Below, one piece after another: positions 32,756-44,414 of a stretch of 64,000 nucleotides of DNA. The stretch is from Diphasiastrum complanatum. Lineage: Eukaryota; Streptophyta; Lycopodiopsida; Lycopodiales; Lycopodiaceae. How positions within the stretch are numbered: the first letter of the stretch is position 1; every line of letters starts with the position of its first letter. The notes below the pieces were generated by a model. It searched no databases and was not told the origin of the DNA. It saw nothing but the letters and a program-made list of their open reading frames with translations. The stretch lies in contig CM055099.1 in assembly GCA_029204225.1 (NCBI GenBank), positions 69,673,349 to 69,737,348 on the forward strand, read 5' to 3'. Position numbers and translations under genes: made by a program.

Positions 32756-34417
32756 AGGGCTGAAAGCTAGCAAAGCTTTGGTAATAGAAATGTTTTGTTT
32801 CTTCAGCTCCCTCTCAAAGCATGATAGCTTTACGACCCCAAGACTGCTCCTCTGTCTCTCAAAAAGTCCTTTGTCCAGGGCTTTGGTGAAGATGTCAACA
32901 ACCATGTCTTTAGTTCCGATGAAGGTGGTCTGTAGCATCTTCTTCTCAATTAGATCTTTGATCAAGTGGTACTTGATCATGATGTGTTTCGCTCTCGAAT
33001 GGAACACGGGATCTTTCGTCAAATGTATTGCAGATGTGTTATCCATCTGCAAGACTAGAGGCTCGTTCCTTGTTTTGCCCAATTCATCCAGGAACTGCCT
33101 TAGCCAAATGATCTCATTGGCCATCTTTGTTGCTGCAACGTACTCTGCTTCGCAGGATGACTGAGCCACAATGGTCTGCTTCTTGATGACCTAGAGAACT
33201 GCTGCTCCTGACGCGATGGTACATCCTCCTGAGATGCATTTACAATCATCCTTGAGGGATGCCCAGCTAGCATCACTGTAGGAAAGCATCTTGAAACATG
33301 CGTCACGACAATAACACAAGCCATAATCCCTTGTTAACTGAAGATATTATAAAATTTGTTTTGCAATCTTCTAATGTGTCAAGCCTGGATTCATCCAGAA
33401 TTGGCTCATCCTGAACAGTGCATAAGCGATGTCAAGATGTGTGTTGTCTGCAAGGTACATCAGCGAACCTATCAGCTTCCTGTAAGGTGTGAGCTGCATT
33501 TGTTCTCTCTCTTCCTCAGTCTTCGGACAGTCATCGTTTGTCAGCACCGTCCCTACGAGCATTGGAGTATTTGCTCCTTTGCAGTTCAGCATCCCAAAAT
33601 CCTCTAGGATTTTTTGAGTGTATTTGGACTAGTGAAGGTACAGCTTATCTCCCTCATAGTCTCTTTCAATTTGCAAGCCAAGGTAGCACCTGGCTTCTCC
33701 CATATCCATGATCTCAAAATGTTTCAAGATGTATGTCTTCACTTCAGCAATCAGCTGCTCACTCTTGCAAAGTATCAGAGTGTCATCCACATATACAGCC
33801 ACAATAATGATCTGTCCATCTGTAACTCTGATATACACATTGGAATCAGCCATCAGTGGCTTGAATCCTAATGATTTCAGAGCTTGATCTTTCTTCTTAT
33901 ACCATTGTCGGACTGACTGTTTCAGACCGTAGATACTTCTATGCATTCTACATGCATAATTAGGAAGTGAATTTGAGACATATCCTGGGGGTTGATCCAT
34001 GTAGACCTCTTCATCTAACTCGCCATATAAGAAGGTTGTCTTCTCGTCCACAATGTGGATCCTGAGGTCATAAGTAGCTGCATATGCAAATAACAGTCGT
34101 AGGACGAATGTTTGATGACAAGAGAGAAGGTTTCAGAGTAGTCAATACCATATCTCTGAGAAAATCCCTTCGCTACCAGTCTTGCCTTGTATTTTGAGAT
34201 ATTCCCGTTCGGTCCATACTTGAGCTTGAAAACCCATTTGCATTTGACAATCTTGCGCTTATGTGGTAATGGCTGCAACGTCCATACCTGGTGCTTCCTC
34301 ATGGATTCCATCTCTTCGTTCATGGCTTGGATTCACTTGTCCTTCTCTGGACATTCAATCGCTTCCTCGAAAGTCTGTGGTTCGCCACTTAATCCACAGA
34401 ACTCTTATGATGTATAA
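32711..34417 (-). pseudogene. pol: Ty1/copia reverse transcriptase and RNase H (copia H)
   Basis: RT N-terminal part (34015-34323): HQVWTLQPLPHKRKIVKCKW, KYKARLVAKGFSQRYGIDYS. Middle (33629-34051): FLYGELDEEVYMDQPPGYVS, SIYGLKQSVRQWY and the catalytic AVYVDDTLIL at about 33780-33810. Then GSLMYLADNTHLDIAYAL (33371-33592) and RNase H (32711-33324) with SSCEAEYVAATKMANEIIWL and HIMIKYHLIKDLI. Frameshifts separate the segments and stops occur at the LY-EGDKLYLH and TRPGL-like junctions. The domain order IN-RT-RNase H with 35-36 kb identifies Ty1/copia. Confidence 0.92.
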
Positions 34418-34655
34418 GCGGAGCTGCTTGGCACATATCTTGTTGGTGCTCTTCGTGGTGTTGTCGACCTTCTAGAAGATCCTCTTGGGACAACAATGTC
34501 TTTGTCTTTGTCTGCACTTCTAGGTCCAAAACCATCCTGGTTTACAGGAACTGTAGCAGTAGGCTACCTTTTAAATCTGTCGTCTACAGATTCATCACTC
34601 AAATGGGAAGCGACTCGAAACTCTTCGTTTTCGTGTTTGTCTTCTGCTCCCTCTG

Positions 34656-35932
34656 TCACTGTGGCAGGTCATAGTACTGTTTCTCCAGAACTTCATAGCT
34701 AACAGGATCGTCATTGGTCATTGTCCTGCTCTCATCAAATTTGACATCTCTCATTGTTTTCACGACGTTTGTGTCTGGCATGTAGACTCTGTAGTATGAC
34801 GAGTTGTTGTCATAACCTACTAGAAATCCCTGTTCAACTTTCTCATCAAGCTTCTTTCGAAGCTTATCAGAAATGTGTGCATAAGTTGCACAGCCAAAGA
34901 TTCTGATGTGAGACAGGTTGGGCTTTCTACCCCACCATAACTCGTGTGGTATCGTGTGAGGGACACCAGACTTACCTGTCCTGTTCTGGATGTATGTGAC
35001 TGTAGCTACTGCTTTAGCCCATAGTACCCTTGGAGCTCTCGAGTAGGCCATCATACATCTGGCAGCTTCCATCAGGGTCCTATTCTTTCTTTCTGCAACA
35101 CCATTGTGCTGCGGTGTGTAGGCTACAATCCTACTGTGAATGATGCCATGACCATTGTAGAAGTCAGTGAAGCAATTTGAGATGTATTCGCCACTTTGAT
35201 CTGTCCTAATCTACTTCACTTTGTTGCTTGTACATCTCTCAGCCCAATTCACATATTCAGTGAATTTATCAAGTGCTTCAGATTTATTATGAATAAAGTA
35301 TACTCTGGCAATTTATTGTAATCATCAATGAAGGTTATATAATATTTTGAGCCTCCCACTGAGATCACATTGAAAGACCCACAGATGTCAGAATGCACTA
35401 ACTCTAGAATCTTGGTCGTTTTATAGGATTCTTTGACAAATGGTGTGCGTGACATCTTACCCTTCAGACATGCATCACAGGTGGTCGAACTGGTTGCATT
35501 CGAGATGCTGACCCATGTTATTGTTCCATGATGGCTTGCTTGATAAAGTGCCATTGAGTTCATGTGGCATAGTCTTCTGTGCCACAGAGTGTCTGGCGAT
35601 TCATCATGAGTCTGATGCACCTGATCTGTAGTTAGGCGTACCTTCAAGTGATATAGATTACTTTTTCTTTTGCCTTGAGTGATCAGGGTACTAGTACTAG
35701 CATCAACCACGTTGCATGCTTCGTCATAAAACATCACACGCATCCCTACATTTGTTATTCTTGCTACAGAAAGCAAGTCTTGCTGTAGTGTAGGCACGAA
35801 CAGAATGTCTTCGAGTCGTCTGTCTCTACCATTGGTGTTGCGCCATAGTGAACCAATACTATTCACTTGATGTTTGAATCCATCTCCAAGAACAATGAAT
35901 CTTGAAGGATCTTCACTTCTGAAATCAGACAT
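34656..35932 (-). pseudogene. pol: Ty1/copia GAG-pre-integrase and integrase (copia H)
   Basis: It reads LWHRRLCHMNSMAL and CDACLKGKMSRTPF (HHCC module) and LELVHSDICGSF and YYITFIDDYNK (first core Asp). After frameshifts around 35100-35249 it reads RTGKSGVPHTIPHELWWGRK, FGCATYAHI and EQGFLVGYDNN. The second and third catalytic residues lie in the scrambled part (SGEYISNCF and NGVAERKNRT-like in other frames). Confidence 0.9.
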
Positions 35933-36680
35933 AATTCATCTTGATGTCACGAAGTGTGAGGTGGCTCCTGAATCTAGGATCACCTCATGTGTGTCAGATG
36001 TTGACGCTGCACACACATTTTCACAAATGTAGGCTGTCAAACAGTTTCTGTTCGATCTCTCTTCGCCCATTTTCGAGCTCTCAAGCTCCTCGACACAGGA
36101 TGAACTATTGTTGTTCTCCTGTCTGTTCTGTGCTGATTCGTTCCTCGGGTTCAGACGGCAATCGATGGCTGCATGACCCTTCTTGTGACAGTGGATACAC
36201 TCAATCTTTGGATTGAGCCAGCATGTATCGACCGTGTGCCCCTCTCATCTGTATCTAACGCAAGTCTTCTTTTCTCCTCCTTACTGCTTCAACCTCCCTT
36301 TGCTTTTCCAGTTGCCTTTGCTGGTCCCCTCTGCTTGCTGATCACGATCCTGCCTTTGATTTGACTCCCTCTTAGGCTGGAATTGATTTTTGGATTTTTC
36401 TTTGTTGCCGTAGAGGGCTTGGTCAAAATCATCCTTGTGATCAAGGTGTTCTCTCGTCTCGACTTCCTCTCGAATCTCGACAATTGCCTTTTTGAGAGTC
36501 ATTGTAAGATCTTTCGTGAGCAGGGTTCTCGTCATCTGGAAAGATCTGGGTAAGGCTCTCAACAGGTATGTGAGTTGCTTCTCAGCTGACACACATTCTT
36601 TGCTCTAGAGTTATGTAGTGATAAAAATAGATTCTTCATCTTCCTTACAAAAGAAGTGAGATCTTTCTCATTCCACAGGT
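35933..36680 (-). pseudogene. gag-pol: Truncated copia gag, zinc knuckles and protease (copia H)
   Basis: It starts almost at the PBS with LTSFVRKMKNLF, so the first ~150-200 residues of gag are absent. Then KQLTYLLRALPRSF and a Lys/Gln-rich linker, one degenerate knuckle with a stop inside, a good knuckle CIHCHKKGHAAIDC (36158-36199) and protease ILDSGATSHFV (about 35955-35985). The loss of the gag amino half next to an intact PBS would make this a non-autonomous copy. Confidence 0.85.
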
Positions 36681-36681
36681 A

Positions 36682-36694
36682 GGCTCTGATACCA
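36682..36694 (-). other. Primer-binding site, tRNA-iMet type (copia H)
   Basis: Minus-strand TGGTATCAGAGCC lies six bases from the 5' LTR. Confidence 0.9.
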
Positions 36695-36700
36695 CTAATG

Positions 36701-37347
36701 ACAGTAATAGTCATCGCAATCATGAAAGAGTCGCGAAAGCAAACAATTCGGATGGAGTTCAGATATGAGTGCTGGTCACTACTGCCAGCTGAATCATTCC
36801 TACAGTCCTCCTGAATGTAGTCAGGCACTACTGATCTACGTTTTCAAATTAACACAGCATTCAACAAGATCAACCAATGTGCAAAATTAAATAAACGAGA
36901 GAATTTGACTCACGAATAACAGCAGACTCATTTGCATTCAAGATCAGACAAGAGTGATATGTGTGCAAATGGCTACAAGATCATCTATTGATTTTCTGAT
37001 TCTTCAAGCACTGCATGTAGATCCACACAGTGCGTTGGCGTGAGAGAAATATAGTTCTTTCAAGAAAAAATGTCTTGCTTACTAGTGGACTTGTGGATCT
37101 TCAGATCCTAATATGCAGAATTTGTCTCGCACGCAGGCGGACTTGTATCCTGTGTTTTCGTCTTCTTGCTTACTAACATTAGACTACTTCATGTGTCTAT
37201 GTATCAAGTATCATCCAGAAAGTATTTAATCACATCGTGTAACTTCTAGATTAGAGTAATTAAGCATCTACAACTAATCAAAAATTACAAGAGTGGTAAA
37301 TTAGCCACGACCTAGAGTGTATCTACTGACGTCATGCTATCAGATCA
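36701..37347 (-). other. 5' LTR of copia element H
   Basis: 647 bp, partner of 31889-32507; indels (for example an extra CACATCGTGTAACTTCTAG segment) and scattered substitutions show the element is not recent. Confidence 0.88.
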
Positions 37348-37497
37348 TGATGGATGCATCAAAACCCAAGAGTTTTTTGAATATTTTCTTGGCACCCATA
37401 ATCCATTGTCATCTTTCTCGTTGAATAGAAGCACAGAGCCGATTGAGGAGCACGGCTTCCTTGATGGCGCCATTCGTTATGTGCTAGCAAAAATTTG
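37348..37497 (+). pseudogene. Coding-like fragment right of copia H
   Basis: It begins with the TGATG duplication. The frame DGCIKTQEFFEYFLGTHNP, then TEPIEEHGFLDGAIRYVLAK, ends at TGA (about 37495). Removing the copia element joins it in frame to 31840-31883 (DLITKPREQRNHATY). I recognise no family. It may belong with 30597-31110. Confidence 0.4.
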
Positions 37498-37499
37498 AA

Positions 37500-38000
37500 A
37501 CACTGAACTATGAATCTGAAAATATGCGTAGGCAAAAAGCCATGAATCTGAAAATATGTGTAGGCAAAAATTTAAAACACTGAACTATTTGGCGCTATGA
37601 GTTAACTAGTTAACCCTGTAAACCATGATTTGACAATGCATATACATTAGTGGTACATCGATTTTCTCATTTCAGCCATCTATCATGTTATTCATTTTCA
37701 ATATTTTTGGATCTCTTCGGGCAATGATGAGCTGGAAGGGCAGGCCTCAACAACCAATAGCATATCCACATGCTGCCTGATGAAACAGTAATATTTTTAA
37801 AAAGTTTTTATTTTATTTATATTCGGAAAATTTCATGTTACGTAGAACCCCGATATCAAGGTTTCAATTGGTCCACATGGTTACGAAAATAAGAAAAAAT
37901 AAATAAAAAAACATCTTTTTCAAAGGCCCTCGTCGGGCTCTAAGTTTCTCTAATGAACTTTATTACTAACTTGTTTATCATTAGTAAATTTGCTTTGCTT
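37500..38000. other. No gene; short tandem duplication
   Basis: AATCTGAAAATATGYGTAGGCAAAAA is repeated at about 37514 and 37543. The rest is AT-rich with no supported feature. Confidence 0.5.
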
Positions 38001-38001
38001 G

Positions 38002-38364
38002 CTATTTTCTAATTGCTCTCTTTTTTTTTATAGCACTGATTAGCAAAATGACCTTTTTTTGCCACAATAAAACACTTGAGTTTAGACTTATCCTTTTTAC
38101 TACCATAAGAGGATGTTGCATCACCTTGCCCTCAATCGATGGTACTCTTGTTGTTGAAGTTCCACTTGCCTTCTCCTTTGCCATTGCCTTTGGTGGAGAA
38201 TGCCTCTTCAACTCGAACATTGGTAGAAGTAAGTTCACCTCTTTGTTGGTGAGCCGAAAGATCAGAGTTTCAAGGGACACAAACGAGTTGTCGGTTAGCA
38301 TTGTAGAAGACTTAGTGAATAAAGAGCACCACGTTAGATCATCTGTCATGACAAATCTAATCAA
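38002..38364 (-). pseudogene. gag: Ty1/copia gag fragment with broken knuckle
   Basis: It reads DDLTWCSLFTKSSTMLTDNS and KRHSPPKAMAKEKASGTS, and in a shifted frame the knuckle remnant CFIVAKKGHFANQC, where the second Cys and following Gly are lost. It is a gag tail only, cut on both sides. Confidence 0.65.
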
Positions 38365-38434
38365 TTAATTAATGAGTCGATAAGTGTTGAAGACAATCAT
38401 AGATACAAAATTCAGAGGCCCAATTTTGCTTAAA

Positions 38435-38438
<4 letters not shown>

Positions 38439-38529
<91 letters not shown>
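38439..38529. repeat. (CT)n microsatellite, about 45 units
   Basis: Uninterrupted CT dinucleotide run. Confidence 0.98.
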
Positions 38530-38533
<4 letters not shown>

Positions 38534-39490
38534 TGTTTACTTTCTATTTGTTATGTTTGTATGTTCTTGTGGATTTCTCAGAGGTGAGAAAGGGGAGAGT
38601 GCAAGTGCCTCCACCATTGTACTTTATTCTCTTGATTAGTTGCTTGTGTGGCTAAAGTAGGTTTGGTTGACAAAGAGGAGTGTAGCTTTGTAAGCTAACT
38701 TCACAAGGGAAGCACTATTCCCTTGGAAACGAGACTTATGCGTAACATGTGACTGAGGTTGCTAACAGAAAGACAAGAGCATGAGATACACAACATTGCC
38801 ACGTGGCAAAGACTAGTTTGAGTTATTGAATTTGTAAACTTTTGAGCAACACCTAAAACAAATGCTCACACTGTGTGTTGGAACAAGATTTACATATTAT
38901 GGAATGAGCTACAAGCAGATGACATTATGCTCAGTAAAGAGTCATAGGTGAGGCCGAGAGCGGCCAAGATTATGATTCTTTATCGGGTAGAATGTCATCT
39001 ACCATACTTATTCCATTCCGTAAAAAAATAGATAAGTGGATGTTTTTTCTCATGACCATTATGTAGTACAAGCTGCATTTGAAAAACATAATCAACTTGT
39101 TTGGAGGAGATCTTTTTTCACAAGATCATTACGAAGCAAGATTTGCATATGAAGACAATATAATCACCCTTGAACACACATTCAGCTTTTTCAGCAGTCT
39201 GAAATATGGGCACACAATGCAACAACTATCCTTTACTTCAATAAAATTTCCACTTAGAGCACCAAGGCAAGAACGAAGCACTTCTAAGACAAGGAATTAG
39301 CAGGAAAGCAAGAACGATCAGGAGAGCACACGCTAGCTGTGAATACAGTAGCTCCCTATGTACTCAAGGAATTGAATATTTAGCCACTCGTAGTACACAG
39401 AGTCGTTTGAGCTGGGAATTGAAATTGCTGCTAGTAAATCTAAGTATCTCCAACATGTTTTAGATTATTTTTTTTTGGTCTTGCATTCCT
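38530..39490. other. No gene recognised
   Basis: A 74-codon plus-strand frame at 39079-39300 has no motif. Otherwise only short frames. Confidence 0.5.
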
Positions 39491-39497
39491 ATATTGT

Positions 39498-39775
39498 TCA
39501 ATTTTTGCAGCTACATTTGAGATGATCCTGTTCTTCTGTGTTGGTAGCATCTGTGTATTCATACCAATTGGCACAGATTAGGTAAAAAATAATGCCGAGC
39601 ACTGCCAAGAGCCAATAAAAGTAATCAATGTGACCGACGTTAAGGTTGTCACTAATCCATCCAGGCTTGCCGCCATGCCTGGTAACATGGGTGATAATTG
39701 AGACCATAAGGCTGCTCAAGAAGTTGCCACAAGCAAGAGTTTTAGTAACTGCATTGTTTTGTGCTCGTTGCCCAC
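39498..39775 (-). pseudogene. NRT1/PTR (NPF) transporter, C-terminal fragment
   Basis: Proton-coupled nitrate/peptide transporters of the plasma membrane or tonoplast end with a characteristic block. Here it is TLACGNFLSSLMVSIITHVT, then GGKPGWISDNLNVGHIDYFY and WLLAVLGIIFYLICANWYEY, covering the last two membrane helices and the loop between them. The upstream ten helices are absent: to the right, from about 39780, the sequence is non-coding and then copia gag. It is either the last exon of a gene whose other exons lie beyond inserted elements or, more likely, a captured or broken fragment. Confidence 0.8.
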
Positions 39776-39914
39776 GTAGTCATTGTAACTATTTCATGTG
39801 TATATACATAACGGCAATTCACGAGCAGAATAGTAGATGACTCAAGAGTGGAGAAGAGTGAATCTGAGTTCCTGCGCGAACTCCATTGTGTCTTCATTAT
39901 CTGATTCCTTAGAA

Positions 39915-40996
39915 TCAGATATATCTGAGAGAGTGAAAGCTATTCAAGGAATAGAGATAGTTAAGTAAGATCATTACACATAGTGCGCCACTATTGTGAA
40001 CCATTCTTGGGCATAGGATTGTGATCTGACCATTGTATTCACTTCCAAAGATAAGCATGTCTTCATCAAAGCAAATGACATCTTTGATTCTACCAAAGAA
40101 ATCCATCCAACTTGGATCAAAAGAATCAATACAAGGTGCAAGGCTAGACATGTTACTTCCAAAGATAAGCATGTCTTCATCAAAGCAAATGACATCTTTG
40201 ATTCTACCAAAGGAATCCATCCAGCTTGGATCAAAAGAATCAACACAAGATGCAAGGCTAGACATGTTACTTTCAAAAGAAAGCATGTCTTCATCAAAGC
40301 AAATCAAATCACCACCGTCTGTGTGAGTGTCATCACTAATATCATTAGTGATATTGCTTTGATTAACACAAACATTTTTTTTTCTATGCCTCATAAAACA
40401 ATCACTTGTACAGTGAAAAAATTCACTACAATACAAATATTGAGCTTGCAGATTGTTCATGTTACCCTCATGTAAGGAAGTACAACCTCCCATAATGAAC
40501 TTGGATCTTTGCTTGCTGACCCCCTTGGCTCTATTCTTTTTTTTTTGTAATGAAAAACACTTTTTGATTTCCCTTTAAGTTTTTTTGGTTGATGCTTTCC
40601 CCTTGCTTGCATGTTGGCATGTTGAAAATCCTTGCTCACTAGCTCACTATGCGATTCTTTTCAGGTAGGTACCTCTCCATGACTCTTCAAGGTACTTTCC
40701 CTTGATACAAAGAATTTATCCAATCTTTTCCAAGCCTCCTTTGTTGTAGTGGCTCTCTTCAACTCCATAGCAAGTTCATTTGACACATTTATTTTGATGA
40801 TGTGTAGAGCTTGTCTAACTCTCTTGTCAAATATCAAACCTTCTTGTGCTCCTTGAGGTATTTCCTCAATACCATGTATGATATTCATCAGATCATGTAT
40901 CACAAGTACATTTTCCATCCAAATCTTCCAACTTGAGTGATTGTTAGAGGATAATCTATCAATAGACTTTAAAACTATGTTATCACTCAATGCCAT
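39915..40996 (-). pseudogene. gag: Ty1/copia gag with 114-bp in-frame tandem duplication
   Basis: The N-terminal part from 40996 reads MALSDNIVLKSIDRLSSNNH, WMENVLVIHDLMNIIHG, RQALHIIKINVSNELA and EAWKRLDKFF, the copia gag start. A Lys-rich linker and a knuckle-like CSEFFHCTSDC (first Cys lost, about 40420) follow with a frameshift. After it, an acidic 38-residue unit (ICFDEDMLIFGSNMSSLAPC, DSFDPSWMDFFGRIKDV) is repeated two and a half times at about 40030-40315. Such an acidic part sits where gag joins the protease. Confidence 0.8.
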
Positions 40997-41326
40997 TTGA
41001 CTATAATGTAGAGAATTAGCTCTAACTTGATGAAATGAAGACGATATGCATAAGCCCTAATCTTGCGCTTCCAAAAGCCTCTATATGTGTTAGAAAATTC
41101 ATCCTAACTTATAAGAGATCATAAAAGGTCAAGAGGAGATGAATTTGCAATCCTTTTACTCACTGGGCAATTCTATGAACATTGGCAACAAGACAAGCAA
41201 GAAAAAAGAAAGATCAACTTTGTTGTAGTATAGGGAGGTCAGGATTAGATCCAATGGGGAATGTGTGATCTAAAGGCAAGACTATGTCTCTACAAATGAG
41301 GGAGCGATAGTTTGTCTCACCTCACA

Positions 41327-41432
<106 letters not shown>

Positions 41433-41978
41433 GTTGACAGTCCAAAACAGAAAATGGGCAGAAAGGAAAGCAAATTTCTTATTTCTATTCTTGGTGAAGA
41501 CTAATCACTCACCTCTTACATTATACAACCATAGCTCCACCTCCTGCACTTGAAATCGATACCAAGTGTGAGAAGTATGGCAAAATATAGCTTGATTAGG
41601 CCAAATTTATGTACGTAATGTCATTTCACATGTGTGGAGCATGTTCCCACGTGTGAATCATAGGCCTAGGTTTGATTTTAAGTGCAAATCTACCGTCTGA
41701 TTGAGTTGACGCTCGAAATCAATTTTTGATTTTTGATTTGGTATTTTTTGCTATCTACTATCAGAGCAACGTCTAACTTTGAGACTAGTCTTCTATCCTT
41801 TTTTTTCAAAAATTTGGAATCACTAATAATGTTGACTATTTTAAGTATGTTTTTCTCCTTTTCTTTTTATTTTGACTTATGTCACCGAGGGATCTGGTGT
41901 AGAGGATTTTTTATGAAATTTATCTTGGATTCAAGTCTTTGCTAAACTCCCCATTTCTACATATCTCAAAATAAAGAT

Positions 41979-43050
41979 ATGGTTCATTATCAGGATTTGA
42001 TGAATATTTATAGGAACAAATATAAATCTAAACTTGATAGAATGTTTCATGATGATTTTAAATATGTCAATACTTGCCCTCTACACAATAAGAAGTGTAC
42101 ATTTTTGGAATTTCAGTCAGTTTTTATTTTTTATCTTTTGTTAAATATTGGGGATGATTCTAATATTTATTTCTCTTCTACTTTTGAGGCCGCTTCCTTA
42201 AGTGGTGTAAAATTTGATAAACTTGTTGATTTGGATTCATTTCTTCAAGATACAAGTGTAAAATGATTGTACAAATTTTGACCCTATCCAAAATAGGACT
42301 TTGTTTATAGGTCCTCAGTCTACTACCTATCTTCCTCCTAATTACAAATCCTTGATTACTCTCCCTACATATAAAATAAATAATGAATCATTTCTGACAT
42401 CATCGGATACATCGGATCTTTTGGATTTCACAGAAACAAGAAATTGGATGAGTTCTCTAACTTAATTGATTACAAGGCTGATGATCTTCTCCCTAGTGTG
42501 GACAATTTGATCAATCATCAATTTTTGTCAAAGAAATATTATCTTGAAGATGGTTGTTGAGAAAGTGCATGAAAATGAAGCTGATCTTCTTATTGAAGAT
42601 GAATTTTTTAGAATTCAAAATCAACTTGGCTTTTGAGAGCCATATGTCTTTACTTCAACCTCTTTGAGATCGAGAGGACGCCACAATATTGATGATGAGA
42701 CAGTCATCGAAGAAGACAAAGCTAAATGCATAACTTTCTTTTCTTGAATTTTACCAATTGATATGTTAAGCCAAATTTTGTATTGGAACTCACATTTCTT
42801 TTTATTTCAGAAAAATCTTGATATGGATGAGTTTGCAATCCATCGAGAAGGACACAAATCTTTTGCTAGTGAATTTCAAAGAGATCATGGACTGGGCTAT
42901 TATCTGAAGTCCTTCAAGAACAATGAAATAAATGTTTTCCATTCAAAGTTTCATCTACACAGTGAAACAATGATTATGGCAATCAAAACACTTTCTCATT
43001 TTCTTGGAGGACATAATTTTACAAGGGTGCAAAGAGTAATTTTTGTTTAA
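41979..43050 (+). pseudogene. Unidentified degenerate ORF region
   Basis: Three coding-like stretches share one strand: 41979-42266 (MVHYQDLMNIYRNKYKSKLD, YVNTCPLHNKKCTFLEFQ, FEAASLSGVKFDKLVDLDSF), 42550-42750 (ENEADLLIEDEFFRIQNQLG) and 42763-43050 (NLDMDEFAIHREGHKSFASE, FKNNEINVFHSKFHLHSETM). They could be exons or one broken frame. There is no motif I can name. The neighbourhood of retroelement scraps suggests an accessory retroelement gene, but host origin is not excluded. Confidence 0.35.
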
Positions 43051-43571
43051 AAAACCATTGCACTTAAAAATTTTAGGATATGGACCAATGAATTTCATAC
43101 ATTTTGCATTGTATGTTGCCTATGTTTATCTTAGTAATAGTACAAAACTATGAGCACTTGGATCCATATGAAAGAAGAAAGTTATTGCATGATTCCAAAT
43201 TAAAAATAGAATTTGGAAATTTCAGAAACTTTTTTTTTGTCTTCTAAATTTCAATATACAAAATCATATATGTATATCTATTGCCTATTGGCTTGTATAA
43301 ATTTGCATGCTTTTTGGAAATTTTTACAATTTGTCGATTTTGTATTGTGATGGATTTGCACTCTTCTATAAAACCATTGGAAAAATTGCAAAATGTAATT
43401 ATTCTTTGTGCTAGTTCCACCATGTTGTGTACTTTTATGAAATTTTGCTCTTGCTTGCCATGAGATTTCCCATTCCTTGTGATGACCATATGCTGAGGCT
43501 TCCACTATTTCTTACAAAGAATGTCGAATGATGCGATGAATTCACTAATTTTTAGTAGACATTACAATCAG

Positions 43572-43830
43572 CTAAACTTGATATAAAGCCTTGCTAAATA
43601 AAACATTTATTGATTCGATAAAACCATGCACGAGATGATTGTTTAAGCCCATAAAGAGCTTTTTGAAGTTTGCATACCTGATGGGTGTTTCCCTCCAACT
43701 TGTAGCCTTCGAATTGAGACATATAAATGTCTTCTTCGAAAACACTACATAAAAATGTTGTTTGTACATTCATCCGATGAATCTCTAGATCTGCCAGTGC
43801 TGCAAATACAAGTAAAAGTTTGACCATGGG
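43572..43830 (-). pseudogene. pol: Ty1/copia reverse transcriptase fragment
   Basis: MNVQTTFLCSVFEEDIYMSQ, EGYKLEGNTHQVCKLQKALY and GLKQSSRAWFYRI are the RT fingers/palm block preceding the YVDD motif, which is missing. Confidence 0.85.
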
Positions 43831-44414
43831 ACTAAAAGTTTTTGAACAGTTCGAATGATTGTTTGATGTCGATAGTTAATACCAGAAACAACAGTTAATG
43901 TAATAACAAAACTATTTCGATACTACCTTAAACACAACGTCAATATCATTCACAAGTGCGGAAAATGAATGACGGAGAAAGATCGCTTCATTGCCAATTA
44001 TCAAAAGTTAGATCATAATAACATGAATAACATAAACAGTAGAACAAGACAAGTCATGTATCAAATTGTTGAATGTAGTCTGTATTTCTGAATGAGAAAA
44101 ATACGTCCACTGTCTACTCTAATTGCACTATTACAATAGCGCATCTAATTCTGCTATAAATTTTGCTCTTACACAAACTATAATTGCGATAGCTTATTAA
44201 TGATCAATCTACGCCTATGGCGGAACATAGAGAGGAGAAGAAGAATGATTACTCCTGAAACTTGAACTTGATTGATTGATTGATAATGAACTAATCTACT
44301 GATCATTGATGGCACAACCCTAACAAAATGCGCAATTATCCACCTCGCATGTGCCACATGGAGTTACGAGATTGGACCCAAAATATGTAGTGGATAAGAC
44401 TACTACCAAATTTG

